This document shows, piece after piece, positions 36,147 to 45,360 of a stretch of 64,000 nt of DNA (the first letter of the stretch is position 1; each line of letters begins with the position of its first letter). The notes below the pieces were generated by a model, which made no database searches, had not been told where the DNA came from, and saw nothing but the letters and a program-made list of their open reading frames with translations. The translations under genes and the position numbers were made by a program. This DNA is from Pseudoflavonifractor gallinarum (lineage in GTDB: Bacteria > Bacillota > Clostridia > Oscillospirales > Oscillospiraceae): contig NZ_JADCKF010000006.1 of assembly GCF_014982855.1 (NCBI RefSeq), positions 62,001 through 126,000 of the forward strand, given 5' to 3'.

Positions 36147-37008
36147 GGCATTTCTCCTCCTTGATCCGTGCGCCCAGGCGGCTGCCCAGGGCCTCGGCCT
36201 CCTGCCGGCTCCCCCGGATGGTCTGCCGCCGGCCGGTCTCATCCATACCGGTGAGGAGGAGCTCCTCACCCTCGATCACGGCGTAGGCGGCCACCGGAGA
36301 GGAACATCCCCCGTCCAGTACCCGCACGAAGGCCCGCTCCGCCAGGGCACAGTCCCGGGCGTCCGGGTCGTTCAGGCTCTCCAGCCACGCCGGGGCGTCC
36401 CGCCGGGTCTGGACGGCCAGGATGCCCTGCCCGGCGGCGGGGAGCATCTCTTCCGTGGAAAAATACCGGGCGATGCGCCCCTCCAGTCCCAGGCGGCACA
36501 GTCCCGCGGATGCCAGGACCAGGGCGCCGTACTCCCCGCTGTCCAGCTTGCGCAGCCGGGTCTGCACATTCCCCCGGACCGGCCGGACTTCTACTCCGGG
36601 AAAGAGGCGTTCCAGCTGGAGCGCGCGCCGCCGGCTGGCACAGCCGATGGGCTTCGTCCGATCCAGCTCTGCCGCACCCTCGGGCAACACCAGCACATCC
36701 CGGGGATCGGCCCGGCGGGGAAAGGCCACCACCGGCAGCTCCGGATGGGTCTCCATGGGCAGGTCCTTGAGGCTGTGGACGGTGATATCCACCCGCCCCT
36801 CCAGCAGAGCCGCGTCCAGCTCCCGGACAAACAGGCCCTTTCCGCCCACCTGGTCCAGCGTCCGGTCCAGGATCTTGTCCCCGGTGGTCTTCATGGTCAC
36901 CAGCTCCAGCTCCACACCGGGACAGAGGGCGCGCATGGCCTCCATTACCAGCTCGGACTGCCGGACGGCCAGCAGGCTCTCCCGGCTTCCGATACGGATC
37001 ACGCTCAT
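36139..37008 (-). CDS. hemC: Hydroxymethylbilane synthase (porphobilinogen deaminase)
   Basis: HemC polymerises four porphobilinogens into hydroxymethylbilane. MSVIRIGSRESLLAVRQSE, the VHSLKDLPME loop, RRALQLERLFPG and the dipyrromethane cofactor Cys in VLDGGCSSPVAA are present. ATG 37008 lies 7 bases after GGAGG; a GTG at 37014 is less likely. It overlaps sirC by 4 bases. Confidence 0.96.
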   Translation of the reverse strand: MSVIRIGSRESLLAVRQSELVMEAMRALCPGVELELVTMKTTGDKILDRTLDQVGGKGLFVRELDAALLEGRVDITVHSLKDLPMETHPELPVVAFPRRADPRDVLVLPEGAAELDRTKPIGCASRRRALQLERLFPGVEVRPVRGNVQTRLRKLDSGEYGALVLASAGLCRLGLEGRIARYFSTEEMLPAAGQGILAVQTRRDAPAWLESLNDPDARDCALAERAFVRVLDGGCSSPVAAYAVIEGEELLLTGMDETGRRQTIRGSRQEAEALGSRLGARIKEEKCHG

Positions 37009-37454
37009 TTCCACTCCTCCAATGTCCGGCGCACCGCCCGGGCCGCTCCGGCCACGGCCCGGTGGTCCCCGTTGCGGGAGACCATGCCGGCGATCAGTTC
37101 TCCGCCCTCACAGATGGCGGGAAAGAAAAAGGTACACTCTCCGGGCGCGTCGGCCACGCTGACAGGGATGCCCAGGCTCCGGGCCTCCTCCCCCACCGCG
37201 GCGTTCACCTGGCGGTCATCGGTGGCGGCCACCGCCAGGTCCGCCCCGGTCAGATCTCCCGGGGCATAGGGGCGCAGCACATACTCCGCGCCCTCCAGCC
37301 GCTCTTTTACCTGAGGGGCCACCACCCGCACCCGGGCCCCAAAGCGCAGCAGCACACCGGTGCGCCGGGCGGCTACCGTTCCGCCGCCCACCACCACGGC
37401 CCGCTTGTCCCGCAGGTCCACAAAGAGGGGAAACAGCATTCTGTTTGATTCCAT
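37005..37454 (-). CDS. sirC: Precorrin-2 dehydrogenase (SirC/CysG N-domain-like)
   Basis: This NAD-dependent enzyme oxidises precorrin-2 to sirohydrochlorin. MLFPLFVDLRDKRAVVVGGG gives the Rossmann GxGxxA-type loop (GGGTVAARRTG); AATDDRQVNAAVGEEAR and FFFPAICEGGELIAGMVSRNG follow. At 149 residues it is shorter than Bacillus SirC/YlnF (about 160-200) and has little left of the C-terminal dimerisation/chelatase part. Cobalt insertion is then presumably by CbiK. GAGGAGGAA precedes ATG 37454. Confidence 0.88.
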   Translation of the reverse strand: MESNRMLFPLFVDLRDKRAVVVGGGTVAARRTGVLLRFGARVRVVAPQVKERLEGAEYVLRPYAPGDLTGADLAVAATDDRQVNAAVGEEARSLGIPVSVADAPGECTFFFPAICEGGELIAGMVSRNGDHRAVAGAARAVRRTLEEWK

Positions 37455-37468
37455 GCCCTTCCTCCTCT

Positions 37469-38647
37469 CTATGCCCGGGTGTGGGCGCGGATCTTGCGGG
37501 CGCAGTGGGTCAGGTCCTCCGCGCTCAAACAGCCCTTCAGATTCCCGGCCAGCAGCTCCACCGCCCGGCTCACGGCCAGTTCGGCGGCCTCTTCCGGCTC
37601 CAGCTCCGCGCATCCGGCGGCCAGCACCCGCTCCAGCACCGCCGCCTTGACCTCTTCGATGGCCCCCAGGCTGGAGCGATAGCCCTCCCACTGGCGGAAG
37701 CGCTCCATGGCGGCGGTGAGGATGGCCTCCCCCTCCGGCGGGATCACCCGCTCCACGCCGCAGCCCAGGGTGTCGATGTTGTAGAGGGTCACGTCTGCCC
37801 GCTCCCCCACCTGAGGGGCGATGTCCCGAGGGATGGCCAGATCCACCAGCAGACGCGGGGGCCGGGAGAGGGCGTCGTACTCCTCTGCCCCCACCGTATA
37901 GTGGGGACTGGTAGTGGCCGAGAGGAGGAGATCCATTCCCTCCATGGCCTGGTAGCGCTCCTCATAGGGAGCCACGGCACACCCAGCGGGGACCACCGTC
38001 TCCCCATGGCGGTAGGTGCGCAGGGTCACGGTCACGGCGCACCCCGCCTCCCGCAGGAGCCGGGCCGAGAGCCGTCCCATCTCCCCGTTGCCGATGACGA
38101 GCGCCCGCTTGCCGGAGAGTCCCCCGGTCTCCGCCTGGATGACCTCCACCGCCCGGGCCGCCGAGGAGGGGGACACGCCGCTCACACGGACCTTGCTCCG
38201 CAGCTCCTTCCCGGCCGACACCGCAATGCGGAAGAGGGTCTCCAGCACGCTGTCCGTACTCCCCGCCCGCCGGGCGATGGTCAGAGCCTCCCGCACCTGG
38301 GAAAGGATCTGATCCTCTCCCCAGATCCGGGAGCGCAGGCCGGCAGCCACCTCAAAGAGGTGGCGTCCCGCCTCCTCCCCCGACAGCGTCCGGAAGGCTC
38401 CGTCAAAGAGGGAGAGTTCCACCCCCGCGGCCTCGCAGAGGAGCTGGGGTCCGGGGGGCAGCTCCCCCTCCCAGGAGCAGTAGAGCTCGGTGCGGTTGCA
38501 GGTGGAGAGGAGGACACAGCCCCGGATGCCGGGCCGGCGGGCCAGCTGGGCGCAGACCTCCTCCACCCGTCCCTTGGTAAAGGAGAGCCGCTCCCGCAGG
38601 GCGATGGGGGCCCGCCGGTCGCTCAGGCCGCAGTAATAAATGCCCAT
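37469..38647 (-). CDS. hemA: Glutamyl-tRNA reductase
   Basis: HemA reduces glutamyl-tRNA to glutamate-1-semialdehyde, the first committed C5-pathway step. The catalytic Cys is in VLLSTCNRTELYC. GRHLFEVAAGLRSRIWGEDQI and the NADPH-binding LVIGNGEMGRLSARLL follow, with a C-terminal dimerisation helix. At 392 residues it is slightly short (usual 410-450). It lies 1 base from cbiL and 14 bases from sirC. Confidence 0.95.
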   Translation of the reverse strand: MGIYYCGLSDRRAPIALRERLSFTKGRVEEVCAQLARRPGIRGCVLLSTCNRTELYCSWEGELPPGPQLLCEAAGVELSLFDGAFRTLSGEEAGRHLFEVAAGLRSRIWGEDQILSQVREALTIARRAGSTDSVLETLFRIAVSAGKELRSKVRVSGVSPSSAARAVEVIQAETGGLSGKRALVIGNGEMGRLSARLLREAGCAVTVTLRTYRHGETVVPAGCAVAPYEERYQAMEGMDLLLSATTSPHYTVGAEEYDALSRPPRLLVDLAIPRDIAPQVGERADVTLYNIDTLGCGVERVIPPEGEAILTAAMERFRQWEGYRSSLGAIEEVKAAVLERVLAAGCAELEPEEAAELAVSRAVELLAGNLKGCLSAEDLTHCARKIRAHTRA

Positions 38648-38648
38648 C

Positions 38649-39341
38649 TCAGTCCCGGTCCTTTCCCGGCGCGAAGAGGACGGAGAAATAGCGGCTCTCC
38701 GGGTCCATGTCGGCCGCCCGGGGCCAGACCTGCTCCTCCTCCATGCCGCAGTTGGAGACCGCCATGGCCCCCTCCAGCCGTCCGTGCTGCTCCAGCGTCT
38801 CCAGGAGCCCGCCCAGACGCCGTCCGGCCTTCATGTAGATCTGATTGGCGGGGAAATCCACGCAGTCCTCCACGCTGTGGCTGGCCGGAACGATGAGGAG
38901 CCGCTCCTCTCCCTGGCACAGGCTGATGCCCAACCGGGCGGCCACGGCGCAGAAGGAGGGCACGCCGGGGATCAGACGGGCCTCGTAGCCCCGCTCGGCC
39001 ACCCGCTCATGGATGTAGAGATAGGTGGAGTAGACCGACGGGTCTCCCAGGGTGATGAAGGCCACGTTCTTCCCCTGATCCAGCAGGGCGCACAGGGTGT
39101 CGGCGTTTGCCTCATAGCTCTGCGCCAGCACCTCCTTGTCCCGCACCATGGGGGTGGGGCAGGAGAGAAGCTCCTTCCCCTCGATATAGGCCTGCACGAT
39201 CTTGCGGGCGGTCTGTTCGCCGCTGCCCTTGTCGGGCATGGCCACCACGTTGGCCTCCCGCAGAATGCGCACCGCCTTCAGGGTGAGCAGCTCCGGGTCC
39301 CCGGGACCCACCCCCACGCCGTACAGTATTCCTCGCTTCAT
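38649..39341 (-). CDS. cbiL: Precorrin-2 C20-methyltransferase
   Basis: CbiL (CobI) methylates C20 of cobalt-factor II. The 230-residue protein has the class III methyltransferase motifs YGVGVGPGDPELLTLKAVR and FITLGDPSVYSTYLYI, plus the CbiL-typical IPGVPSFCAVAARLGISLC. The position between cobalt transport and hemA is unusual but the operon is continuous. It overlaps cbiO by 4 bases. Confidence 0.95.
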   Translation of the reverse strand: MKRGILYGVGVGPGDPELLTLKAVRILREANVVAMPDKGSGEQTARKIVQAYIEGKELLSCPTPMVRDKEVLAQSYEANADTLCALLDQGKNVAFITLGDPSVYSTYLYIHERVAERGYEARLIPGVPSFCAVAARLGISLCQGEERLLIVPASHSVEDCVDFPANQIYMKAGRRLGGLLETLEQHGRLEGAMAVSNCGMEEEQVWPRAADMDPESRYFSVLFAPGKDRD

Positions 39342-40192
39342 CTCATTTCCTCCTTGTTGAGCAGCTCTAATATGGCCCGGCGGACCGCTCCAATGGTGGC
39401 GGCCGAGCGGGGCAAATCTATCCCGTCCTCCCGGGCCAGGACCTCCATCAGATGGGCCATCCGGGGCAGACGCAGGTGGTTTTCCCGCAGGAGTCCGGGC
39501 TGGCAGACCAGCTCCTCCGCCGTTCCCTCCCCCGCCACGCGCCCTCCGCTGAGTACATAGGCGTAGTCGCAGTAGAGGGGCACGATGTCCATATCGTGGG
39601 TGGCCAGCAGAATGGTCATCTTCAGCTGGTCCCGCAGGGCGGTGAGCAGGCGCATCAGTTCGCTCACCCCCTGGGGGTCCAATCCCGCGGTGGGCTCATC
39701 CAAAATCATCACACTGGGCTCCATCACCAAAACCCCGGCGATGGCCACCCGCTTCTTCTGTCCGTAGGAGAGGGCATGGGTGGGCTTGTCCCGCAGGGCG
39801 GTCACCCCCGTGCGCTCCATGGCCAGCTCCACCCGCCGGCGTACCTCCTCCGGAGGCAGACCCAGGTTCACCGCTCCGAAGGAGATGTCCCGGTACACGT
39901 CGGCGGAGAAGAGCTGGTCGTCCGGGTCCTGAAAGACGATGCCCACCTTCCGGCGCAGCTCGGGCAGATCCCGGCGGGCATAGGATACCTCCTTCCCGTC
40001 CAGCAGCACCTGCCCCCCGGAGGGAGTGAGCACCCCGTTCAGATTGAGAAAGAGGGTGGACTTGCCTGCGCCGTTGGCCCCCAGAATCCCCGTGACCGCC
40101 CCCCGGGCAGCCCGGATGGAGATGGCGTCCAGGGCCCGGGTGCCGTCCTCATAGGTATAGCACAGTTCCCTTGTCTCGATGGCGTAGTTCAT
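39338..40192 (-). CDS. cbiO: Cobalt ECF transporter ATPase CbiO
   Basis: This ATPase energises the CbiMNQ cobalt importer. Walker A is GANGAGKST, the Q-loop FQDPDDQLFS is typical of ECF ATPases, the signature is LSYGQKKRVAIAG, and Walker B MILDEPTAGLDPQG. ATG 40192 starts MNYAIETRELCYTYEDG and overlaps cbiQ by 4 bases. At 284 residues the length is normal. Confidence 0.95.
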   Translation of the reverse strand: MNYAIETRELCYTYEDGTRALDAISIRAARGAVTGILGANGAGKSTLFLNLNGVLTPSGGQVLLDGKEVSYARRDLPELRRKVGIVFQDPDDQLFSADVYRDISFGAVNLGLPPEEVRRRVELAMERTGVTALRDKPTHALSYGQKKRVAIAGVLVMEPSVMILDEPTAGLDPQGVSELMRLLTALRDQLKMTILLATHDMDIVPLYCDYAYVLSGGRVAGEGTAEELVCQPGLLRENHLRLPRMAHLMEVLAREDGIDLPRSAATIGAVRRAILELLNKEEMR

Positions 40193-40971
40193 CCCAGCAA
40201 GCTCCTTTCCAGCGCCAGCGCGCCCAGCTGCGCCGCGCTCACTCCGGCCAGCACGGCATAGAGCCACTTCCCCGGCACGGCGTCGGCAGGCAGTGTGTCC
40301 AAACGCCCCTTATAGCCCCGGGATTCCAGGGCGGTAAAGGAGCGCTCCCCCTGCCGCCAGGCCCGGAGGAAGAGCATGGAGACCAGCGTCCCCATGCTCT
40401 CCAGACTCCTGCGCCAGCCCTGGTAGCCCAGCCGGGATTCCTGGGCCACCCGGATGCGCCCGGCGGTGTCCGTGAGGACAAAGATGAAGCGGTAGATCAG
40501 CTCCATCAGCTCCACCAGGAGCTTGGGCACCCGCAGCCGCTCCAGGGCCAGGGTCACGTCGGTGACGGGGGTATTAAGGGAGAGGAAATACATGGCCGAC
40601 ACCGCTCCCATGGCCTTACACAGCACCATGAGACTCAGATCCCGGTATTCCGCCGTGATCCCCCAGCGGAAGCGGCCCAGAAGCTCCACCGCCCACAGTG
40701 CGCCTTCCTCCGGTGAGAGGGGACGCACCAGGATGGTGAGACAGCCCACGGCCAGAAAAGCCAGCGGGACCTTGAGAAAACGGAGGACCGTCCTCAGCCC
40801 CTGCCCGCCCAGCCACACATTGAGTCCCCCCATCAGAAGCAGGGTGGCCACTCCCACGGCGGCGCTGTCACAGCACACGCACAGGAGCAGGGGGATCAGC
40901 GACAGCCACAGCTTGGGGATGGCGTCCACCCGCCGCAGGCGGGAGGCATAGGCATAGCGATCGGTCCCCAT
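40189..40971 (-). CDS. cbiQ: Cobalt ECF transporter transmembrane protein CbiQ
   Basis: This is a 260-residue T-component with four or more helices. It has DAIPKLWLSLIPLLLCVCCD near the N-terminus and the coupling segments TLALERLRVPKLLVELMEL and SFTALESRGYKGRL, whose ERG-like motif is typical. ATG 40971 (MGTDRYAYASRLR) is 4 bases downstream of cbiN. Confidence 0.93.
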   Translation of the reverse strand: MGTDRYAYASRLRRVDAIPKLWLSLIPLLLCVCCDSAAVGVATLLLMGGLNVWLGGQGLRTVLRFLKVPLAFLAVGCLTILVRPLSPEEGALWAVELLGRFRWGITAEYRDLSLMVLCKAMGAVSAMYFLSLNTPVTDVTLALERLRVPKLLVELMELIYRFIFVLTDTAGRIRVAQESRLGYQGWRRSLESMGTLVSMLFLRAWRQGERSFTALESRGYKGRLDTLPADAVPGKWLYAVLAGVSAAQLGALALERSLLG

Positions 40972-40975
40972 GTGG

Positions 40976-41266
40976 TCACGCGTCCTTGTTGTCCGGTTTC
41001 CGGGCGGTGATGCGGCCCAGGATAAAGCACACCACGCCGGACCCCACCGCCGCCTGGAGGGCGAAGAGCAGGGATTCGATCTCGCCGCTGGCCGGCTCCA
41101 GGATGGGCTCAAACCAGGGTTCAAACCCGGGCACGCTCTCCTCCACCAGCTCGGCGGCCATGCCGTCGGCTCCGCCGAACTCGGCCTCCCGGCACAGCCA
41201 CAGAGGGGCCGCCGCCAACAGGATCACCAGCAAAATGAGGATGGTATTTTTCTGCCAGACTTTCAT
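40976..41266 (-). CDS. cbiN: Cobalt ECF transporter auxiliary protein CbiN
   Basis: This is a 96-residue protein with two membrane helices (about 7-25 and 70-86) flanking an extracytoplasmic acidic loop FGGADGMAAELVEE, the CbiN topology. It helps CbiM load Co2+. ATG 41266 follows GGAGGGACGGAAC. It lies 13 bases downstream of cbiM. Confidence 0.92.
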   Translation of the reverse strand: MKVWQKNTILILLVILLAAAPLWLCREAEFGGADGMAAELVEESVPGFEPWFEPILEPASGEIESLLFALQAAVGSGVVCFILGRITARKPDNKDA

Positions 41267-41279
41267 GTTCCGTCCCTCC

Positions 41280-41993
41280 TTACAGCACCGAGAGCTCCAG
41301 CAGCTCATCCCGGGCATACTTCTCCAGCACGTTGAAGACCACTACCGTCAGCAGACCCTCGGCCACGGCCAGGGGGAGCTGGGTGACGGCAAAGATGGTC
41401 AGATACTCCCCGATGTTTCCGTAGACCACGCCCAGCTGCACCGAGGTGGTCACATAGGTCACCAGGTCCCCCAGCGCGGCGGCGCAGAAGACCGCCACGG
41501 CGGGGCGGGCCTTCAGCTTCTTGAGCAGCAGGTACACCCCCCAGGAGACAAAGGGCCCCACGATGGCCATGGAGAAGACATTGGCCCCCAGGGTGGTAAT
41601 GCCGCCGTGGGCCAGCAGAAGAGCCTGGAACAGCAGCACGATGAGCCCCAGCACCGTGGTGGCGGTAGGCCCGAAGAGGATGGCGCCCAGTCCCACACCG
41701 GTAGGGTGCGAGCAGGAGCCGGTGGCCGAGGGGAGCTTGAGGGCCGAGAGCACAAAGGCGAAGGCGCCGCACATGGCCAGCAGCACCTTGGCCCGGGGGT
41801 AGTCCCGCACCCTCTTCTGAATAGAGCGCATACCGGCGGCCACAAAGGGCACGCACACGGCCATCCAGCCAAAGGCCCAGGGCCGGGGGAGATAGCCCTC
41901 GGCGATGTGCATGGCCGAGGCGCTCACGGTGAGCACGCCCAGCGCCATACACAGGGCGGCGGCCAGGCGGACACAGGAATCCAATCGTTTCAT
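41280..41993 (-). CDS. cbiM: Cobalt ECF transporter S-component CbiM
   Basis: This is a 237-residue cobalt-binding membrane protein. A signal-like N-terminus ends in [16 protein letters not shown], so after cleavage the metal-coordinating Met-His N-terminus typical of CbiM/NikM is exposed. [20 protein letters not shown] supplies the other metal ligands. It is the first gene after a cobalamin riboswitch, so cobalt uptake and the haem-branch genes behind it respond to B12. ATG 41993 follows AAAGGATGA. Confidence 0.95.
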   Translation of the reverse strand: MKRLDSCVRLAAALCMALGVLTVSASAMHIAEGYLPRPWAFGWMAVCVPFVAAGMRSIQKRVRDYPRAKVLLAMCGAFAFVLSALKLPSATGSCSHPTGVGLGAILFGPTATTVLGLIVLLFQALLLAHGGITTLGANVFSMAIVGPFVSWGVYLLLKKLKARPAVAVFCAAALGDLVTYVTTSVQLGVVYGNIGEYLTIFAVTQLPLAVAEGLLTVVVFNVLEKYARDELLELSVL

Positions 41994-42031
41994 GGTACAT
42001 TCATCCTTTCCCAATTTGCACTTTGGTCAAA

Positions 42032-42051
42032 GGTCCCGCCCCAGCGGGACC
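42032..42051 (-). other. Hairpin between B12 riboswitch and cbiM
   Basis: An 8-bp GC stem (42032-42039 with 42044-42051) followed on the minus strand by only TTTGACC. It is the best candidate for the riboswitch terminator, but the short U-run makes it weak. Confidence 0.4.
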
Positions 42052-42067
42052 GGTCCTGCGCCCGGGC

Positions 42068-42106
42068 TCACCCGGTACCGGCTTTTGAGTTCCACTGCTT
42101 CTTCAC
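42068..42106 (-). CDS. Possible 12-codon leader ORF before cbiM
   Basis: AGGAGG at 42117-42122 (minus strand) is followed, 10 bases later, by GTG 42106 and the short frame MKKQWNSKAGTG ending in TGA. This good SD has no other gene to serve, since cbiM starts about 110 bases further on with its own SD. It may be a leader peptide, a target of SD sequestration by the riboswitch, or chance. Confidence 0.25.
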   Translation of the reverse strand: MKKQWNSKAGTG

Positions 42107-42160
42107 GGGAAACACACCTCCTATCATCCGTAGCGGTATGGTTTGCCGGCATGGCCGGCG

Positions 42161-42334
42161 CGGTCTGCGGCAGGTCTTCCGACTCTGGCCTCATGGCGCG
42201 CCCGTGTCTTCCCGGCCCGAAGGGGCCAGTGACTTGTATGCGGGTTTGCTCTTCCATCACGGCAGCGGGACTGTGCGGGATTCTCACCCGTCTTCCCTTT
42301 TGAAACCGCCCCGCAGGGCGGTTACCGCAGACCG
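42161..42334 (-). promoter_or_regulatory. Cobalamin riboswitch controlling cbiMNQO-hem operon
   Basis: Read on the minus strand: P1 is formed by CGGTCTGCGG at one end (42325-42334) and its complement at 42161-42170. Between them are AAAAGGGAA, GGGTGAGAATCCCGCACAGTC, the B12-box-like CAAGTCACTGG, and the 3' end GTCGGAAGACCTGCC. The order matches class-I cobalamin riboswitches. It lies between cbiK and cbiM. Confidence 0.95.
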
Positions 42335-42381
42335 TCTCTTCTATCCCCGGAGCACGCTCCGGTGAGAAAGCGTCTCGGCGC

Positions 42382-43188
42382 TCAGTCCGGGCGCTTGTCT
42401 CCCTCTTCTTCCCCCTGGGCCGCCAGGGCGTGGCCGGCAAAGAGGGCCCGGAAGGCCGGGTATTCCCCCAGGCCCCGCAGCACACATTCCACCGTATAGC
42501 CCTCCCGCTCCAGGCGGCTCTTCCAGGAGTCCTCTTCCTCGCCCGCCATGTCGTTGGCGGCGTGGTCCCCCGCCACCACCATGAAGGGCTGGAGTCGTAC
42601 CCGGCGCACGCCGCTGCACTCCCGCAGGCGGCGCATGACCTGGTCCAGGGTGGGGTATCCCTCCACCGTCCCCAGAAAAGCCCGGTCCCAGCCCCGGTCG
42701 TGGAGGGCATACTCCAGCAGGGCATAGGCGGAATTGGCAAAATGCTCGCTGCCGTGGCCCATAAAGACCAGGGCCTCATCTGCCTCCGGAGCGGGGATGG
42801 ATTCCATCACCGCATCGGCTGCGGCCAGATAGTCCTCCGCCGTGGTGAGCAGGGGTTTGCCCACCACAAAGCGGGCAAAACGCCCCCGCCAGGGCTGTGC
42901 CTGGGCACAGAGCTTGTCATATTCCTCTCCATTGAGGATGTGGGTGGGCTGGAGGAGCACGTCCTCATAGCCCTCCCGGGCCAGGCGCTCCAGGGCCTGG
43001 TCCACATTGTCGATCTGTACGCCGTCCCGCCGCGCCAGCTTGCGCAGGATCATGCCGCTGGTAAAGGCCCGGAACAGCGTCCGGTCCGGCAGGGCGGCGG
43101 CCACAGCCGCCTCGATGCGGCTGATGTTCTTCTCCAGCGTCTCGGGATAGCTGGTCCCGAAGGAGACCATCAGAAGTGCTTTCCCCAT
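42382..43188 (-). CDS. cbiK: Sirohydrochlorin cobaltochelatase CbiK
   Basis: CbiK inserts Co2+ into sirohydrochlorin, starting the anaerobic corrin route. The 268-residue protein begins MGKALLMVSFGTSYPETLEK; the catalytic histidines lie in FMGHGSEHFANSAY and MVVAGDHAANDMAGE. No signal peptide is visible, so it is the cytoplasmic biosynthetic form. It is the last gene of the upstream cbi operon, 18 bases after cbiC. Confidence 0.96.
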   Translation of the reverse strand: MGKALLMVSFGTSYPETLEKNISRIEAAVAAALPDRTLFRAFTSGMILRKLARRDGVQIDNVDQALERLAREGYEDVLLQPTHILNGEEYDKLCAQAQPWRGRFARFVVGKPLLTTAEDYLAAADAVMESIPAPEADEALVFMGHGSEHFANSAYALLEYALHDRGWDRAFLGTVEGYPTLDQVMRRLRECSGVRRVRLQPFMVVAGDHAANDMAGEEEDSWKSRLEREGYTVECVLRGLGEYPAFRALFAGHALAAQGEEEGDKRPD

Positions 43189-43206
43189 GGTATCTCACCT
43201 CACGTA

Positions 43207-43854
43207 TTACTCTCTCCGGTCTCCGGAGGCCAGGTAGAGCAGGGCGTTGCAGATGGCTGCGGCGATGTTGCTCCCCCCCTTGCGGCCCCGGGCCACGATG
43301 TGCTCCCCTCCCATGGAGAGGAGCAGTTCCTTGGACTCCACCACGTTGACAAAGCCCACCGGCACACCGATGACCAGCTCAGGCCGGAGCCGTCCCTCCT
43401 CCATCAGCTGGCAGGCCCGCACCAGAGCGGTGGGGGCGTTGCCCAGGGCCAGGACCACGGGCCCTTCCAGCCCGGCGGCCCGCTCCATGGAGACAGTGGC
43501 GCGGGTCTCCCCCCGCTCCCTGGCCTCAGCGGCCACATCCGGGTCGGACATAAAGCACACCACGCGGCCGCCAAAGCCCTCCAGCACCCGCTTGTTGATG
43601 CCCGCCCGGGCCATCTGGGTGTCGGTGACGATGGTGCAGCCCTTCCGCAGGGCCTCCACCCCCCGCTCCACCGCATGGGGAGAAAAGACCAGATTGTCGG
43701 CATAGTCAAAGTCGGCGCTGGTGTGGATACACCGCTTCACCACGGCCAGCTGCGGGGCCGGGATGTCCCGCTCCCCCAGCTCGGAGGCGATGATCTCCAT
43801 ACTCCTGGCCTCGATCTCAGCGGGGGCCACCCGCTGCAAGTGGATCTCTCTCAT
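43207..43854 (-). CDS. cbiC: Precorrin-8X methylmutase
   Basis: CbiC (CobH) moves the C11 methyl group to C12 giving cobyrinate. The 215-residue protein has KRCIHTSADFDYADNLVFSP with the catalytic His, TDTQMARAGINK, ALGNAPTAL and GVPVGFVNVVESKELL. All are near-consensus. It lies 3 bases downstream of cobQ. Confidence 0.96.
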   Translation of the reverse strand: MREIHLQRVAPAEIEARSMEIIASELGERDIPAPQLAVVKRCIHTSADFDYADNLVFSPHAVERGVEALRKGCTIVTDTQMARAGINKRVLEGFGGRVVCFMSDPDVAAEARERGETRATVSMERAAGLEGPVVLALGNAPTALVRACQLMEEGRLRPELVIGVPVGFVNVVESKELLLSMGGEHIVARGRKGGSNIAAAICNALLYLASGDRRE

Positions 43855-43857
43855 GTC

Positions 43858-45360
43858 CTATTCCTCCCGGTTGAGAATGCGGTAGACCCGCTCCATATCC
43901 AGCCCCGCACGCACGGCGTCGGCCAGAATGTCATACTGGCGCTCCTTGTAGTCCGTCCAGTCCAAGACAGCCTCCTGCTCGCCCAGCCCTCTGGCCTGGC
44001 GCAGGCAGTTGACCAGCGCTCCGGCGCAGCCGCCCTGATCGAAAAGGCCGTGGACATAGCTGCCCCACACATTGCCCCGGGCCAGACCGTCGGCCTTCTC
44101 CACGCCGTCCAGGGTGTGGAGGCGGGCGCAGCTCCCGGCAGCATCGCCCCGGGCGGTCTCGCCCATGTGGATCTCATAGCCCTCGAGCTCCACGCCGTTC
44201 ATGCCCGCAAAGATCCCCTCCAGGCCGTGAAAGACGCCCTGGACCCGGGTGCGGGTCTTTTCTCCCCGGAACACGGTGCGCCCGGGCAGCAGGCCCAGGC
44301 CGGGCAGGCTTCCGCCCCCCTCCACACCGTCGGGGTCGGAGACCTCCTCCCCCAGCATCTGATATCCGCCGCAGATGCCGATCACCGCGCCGCCCCGGGC
44401 GGCGTGTTTGCGGATGGCACTCTCCAGGCCGCTGGCGCGCAGCCAGCGCAGGTCGTCCAGGGTGTTCTTGGTGCCGGGGAGCAGGATGAGGTCGGGCTCC
44501 CGCAGCTGGGCAGGACTGGACACATACCGGAGGGAGACCTCGGGGATGCGCTCCAGGGGGTTGAAGTCGGTGAAATTGGAGAGCTTGGGCAGCCGGATCA
44601 CCGCCAGGTCGATGAGGCCCACCCCGCCGCCGTTCCCCAGCCGCTGGGAGAGGGAGTCCTCGTCGTCCAGGTCCACGTTCACCATGGGCACCACGCCGGC
44701 CACAGGGATGCCAGTGCGCTCCTCCAGCATGGAGAGGCCGGGGCGGAGGATCTCCACGTCTCCCCGGAATTTATTGATGACAAAGCCCTTGAGCCGTGCC
44801 CGCTCCTCCGGTTCCAGCAGGGCCGCCGTGCCGTAGAGGGAGGCAAACACCCCGCCCCGGTCGATGTCGCCGCACAGGAGAACCGGGGCGTCCACCATGG
44901 CGGCCAGGCCCATGTTCACGATGTCCCCGTCCTTCAGGTTGATCTCGGCAGGGCTTCCTGCCCCCTCAATGACGATCACGTCATATTCCCGTGCCAGGCT
45001 CTCATAGGCCTCCAGGATCTCCGGGATGAGCTCCCGCTTGTAGGCGAAATAGTCCCGGGCCTTCCAGTTGCCCCGGGGCACGCCGTTGACGATGAGCTGG
45101 GAGCCCACGTCGCTCACCGGCTTGAGCAGGATGGGGTTCATCCGCACGGAGGGCTCGATTCCCGCCGCCTCGGCCTGCATGACCTGGGCCCGGCCCATCT
45201 CCAGTCCCTCCCGGGTGATGAAGGAGTTGAGGGCCATGTTCTGGGATTTGAAGGGGGCTGCCCGGAGCCCGTCCTGCCGGAAGATCCGGCAGAGGGCGGC
45301 GCACAGGAAGCTCTTCCCCGCGTTGGACGTGGTCCCCTGTACCATGATGCACTTTGCCAT
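43858..45360 (-). CDS. cobQ: Cobyric acid synthase
   Basis: CobQ (CbiP) amidates four side chains of adenosylcobyrinate a,c-diamide with glutamine. An N-terminal ATPase ([29 protein letters not shown]) is joined to a triad glutamine amidotransferase with the nucleophile in [13 protein letters not shown] and a C-terminal His in [12 protein letters not shown]. The 500-residue length is normal. Its ATG overlaps the cobD stop by 1 base. Confidence 0.96.
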   Translation of the reverse strand: MAKCIMVQGTTSNAGKSFLCAALCRIFRQDGLRAAPFKSQNMALNSFITREGLEMGRAQVMQAEAAGIEPSVRMNPILLKPVSDVGSQLIVNGVPRGNWKARDYFAYKRELIPEILEAYESLAREYDVIVIEGAGSPAEINLKDGDIVNMGLAAMVDAPVLLCGDIDRGGVFASLYGTAALLEPEERARLKGFVINKFRGDVEILRPGLSMLEERTGIPVAGVVPMVNVDLDDEDSLSQRLGNGGGVGLIDLAVIRLPKLSNFTDFNPLERIPEVSLRYVSSPAQLREPDLILLPGTKNTLDDLRWLRASGLESAIRKHAARGGAVIGICGGYQMLGEEVSDPDGVEGGGSLPGLGLLPGRTVFRGEKTRTRVQGVFHGLEGIFAGMNGVELEGYEIHMGETARGDAAGSCARLHTLDGVEKADGLARGNVWGSYVHGLFDQGGCAGALVNCLRQARGLGEQEAVLDWTDYKERQYDILADAVRAGLDMERVYRILNREE

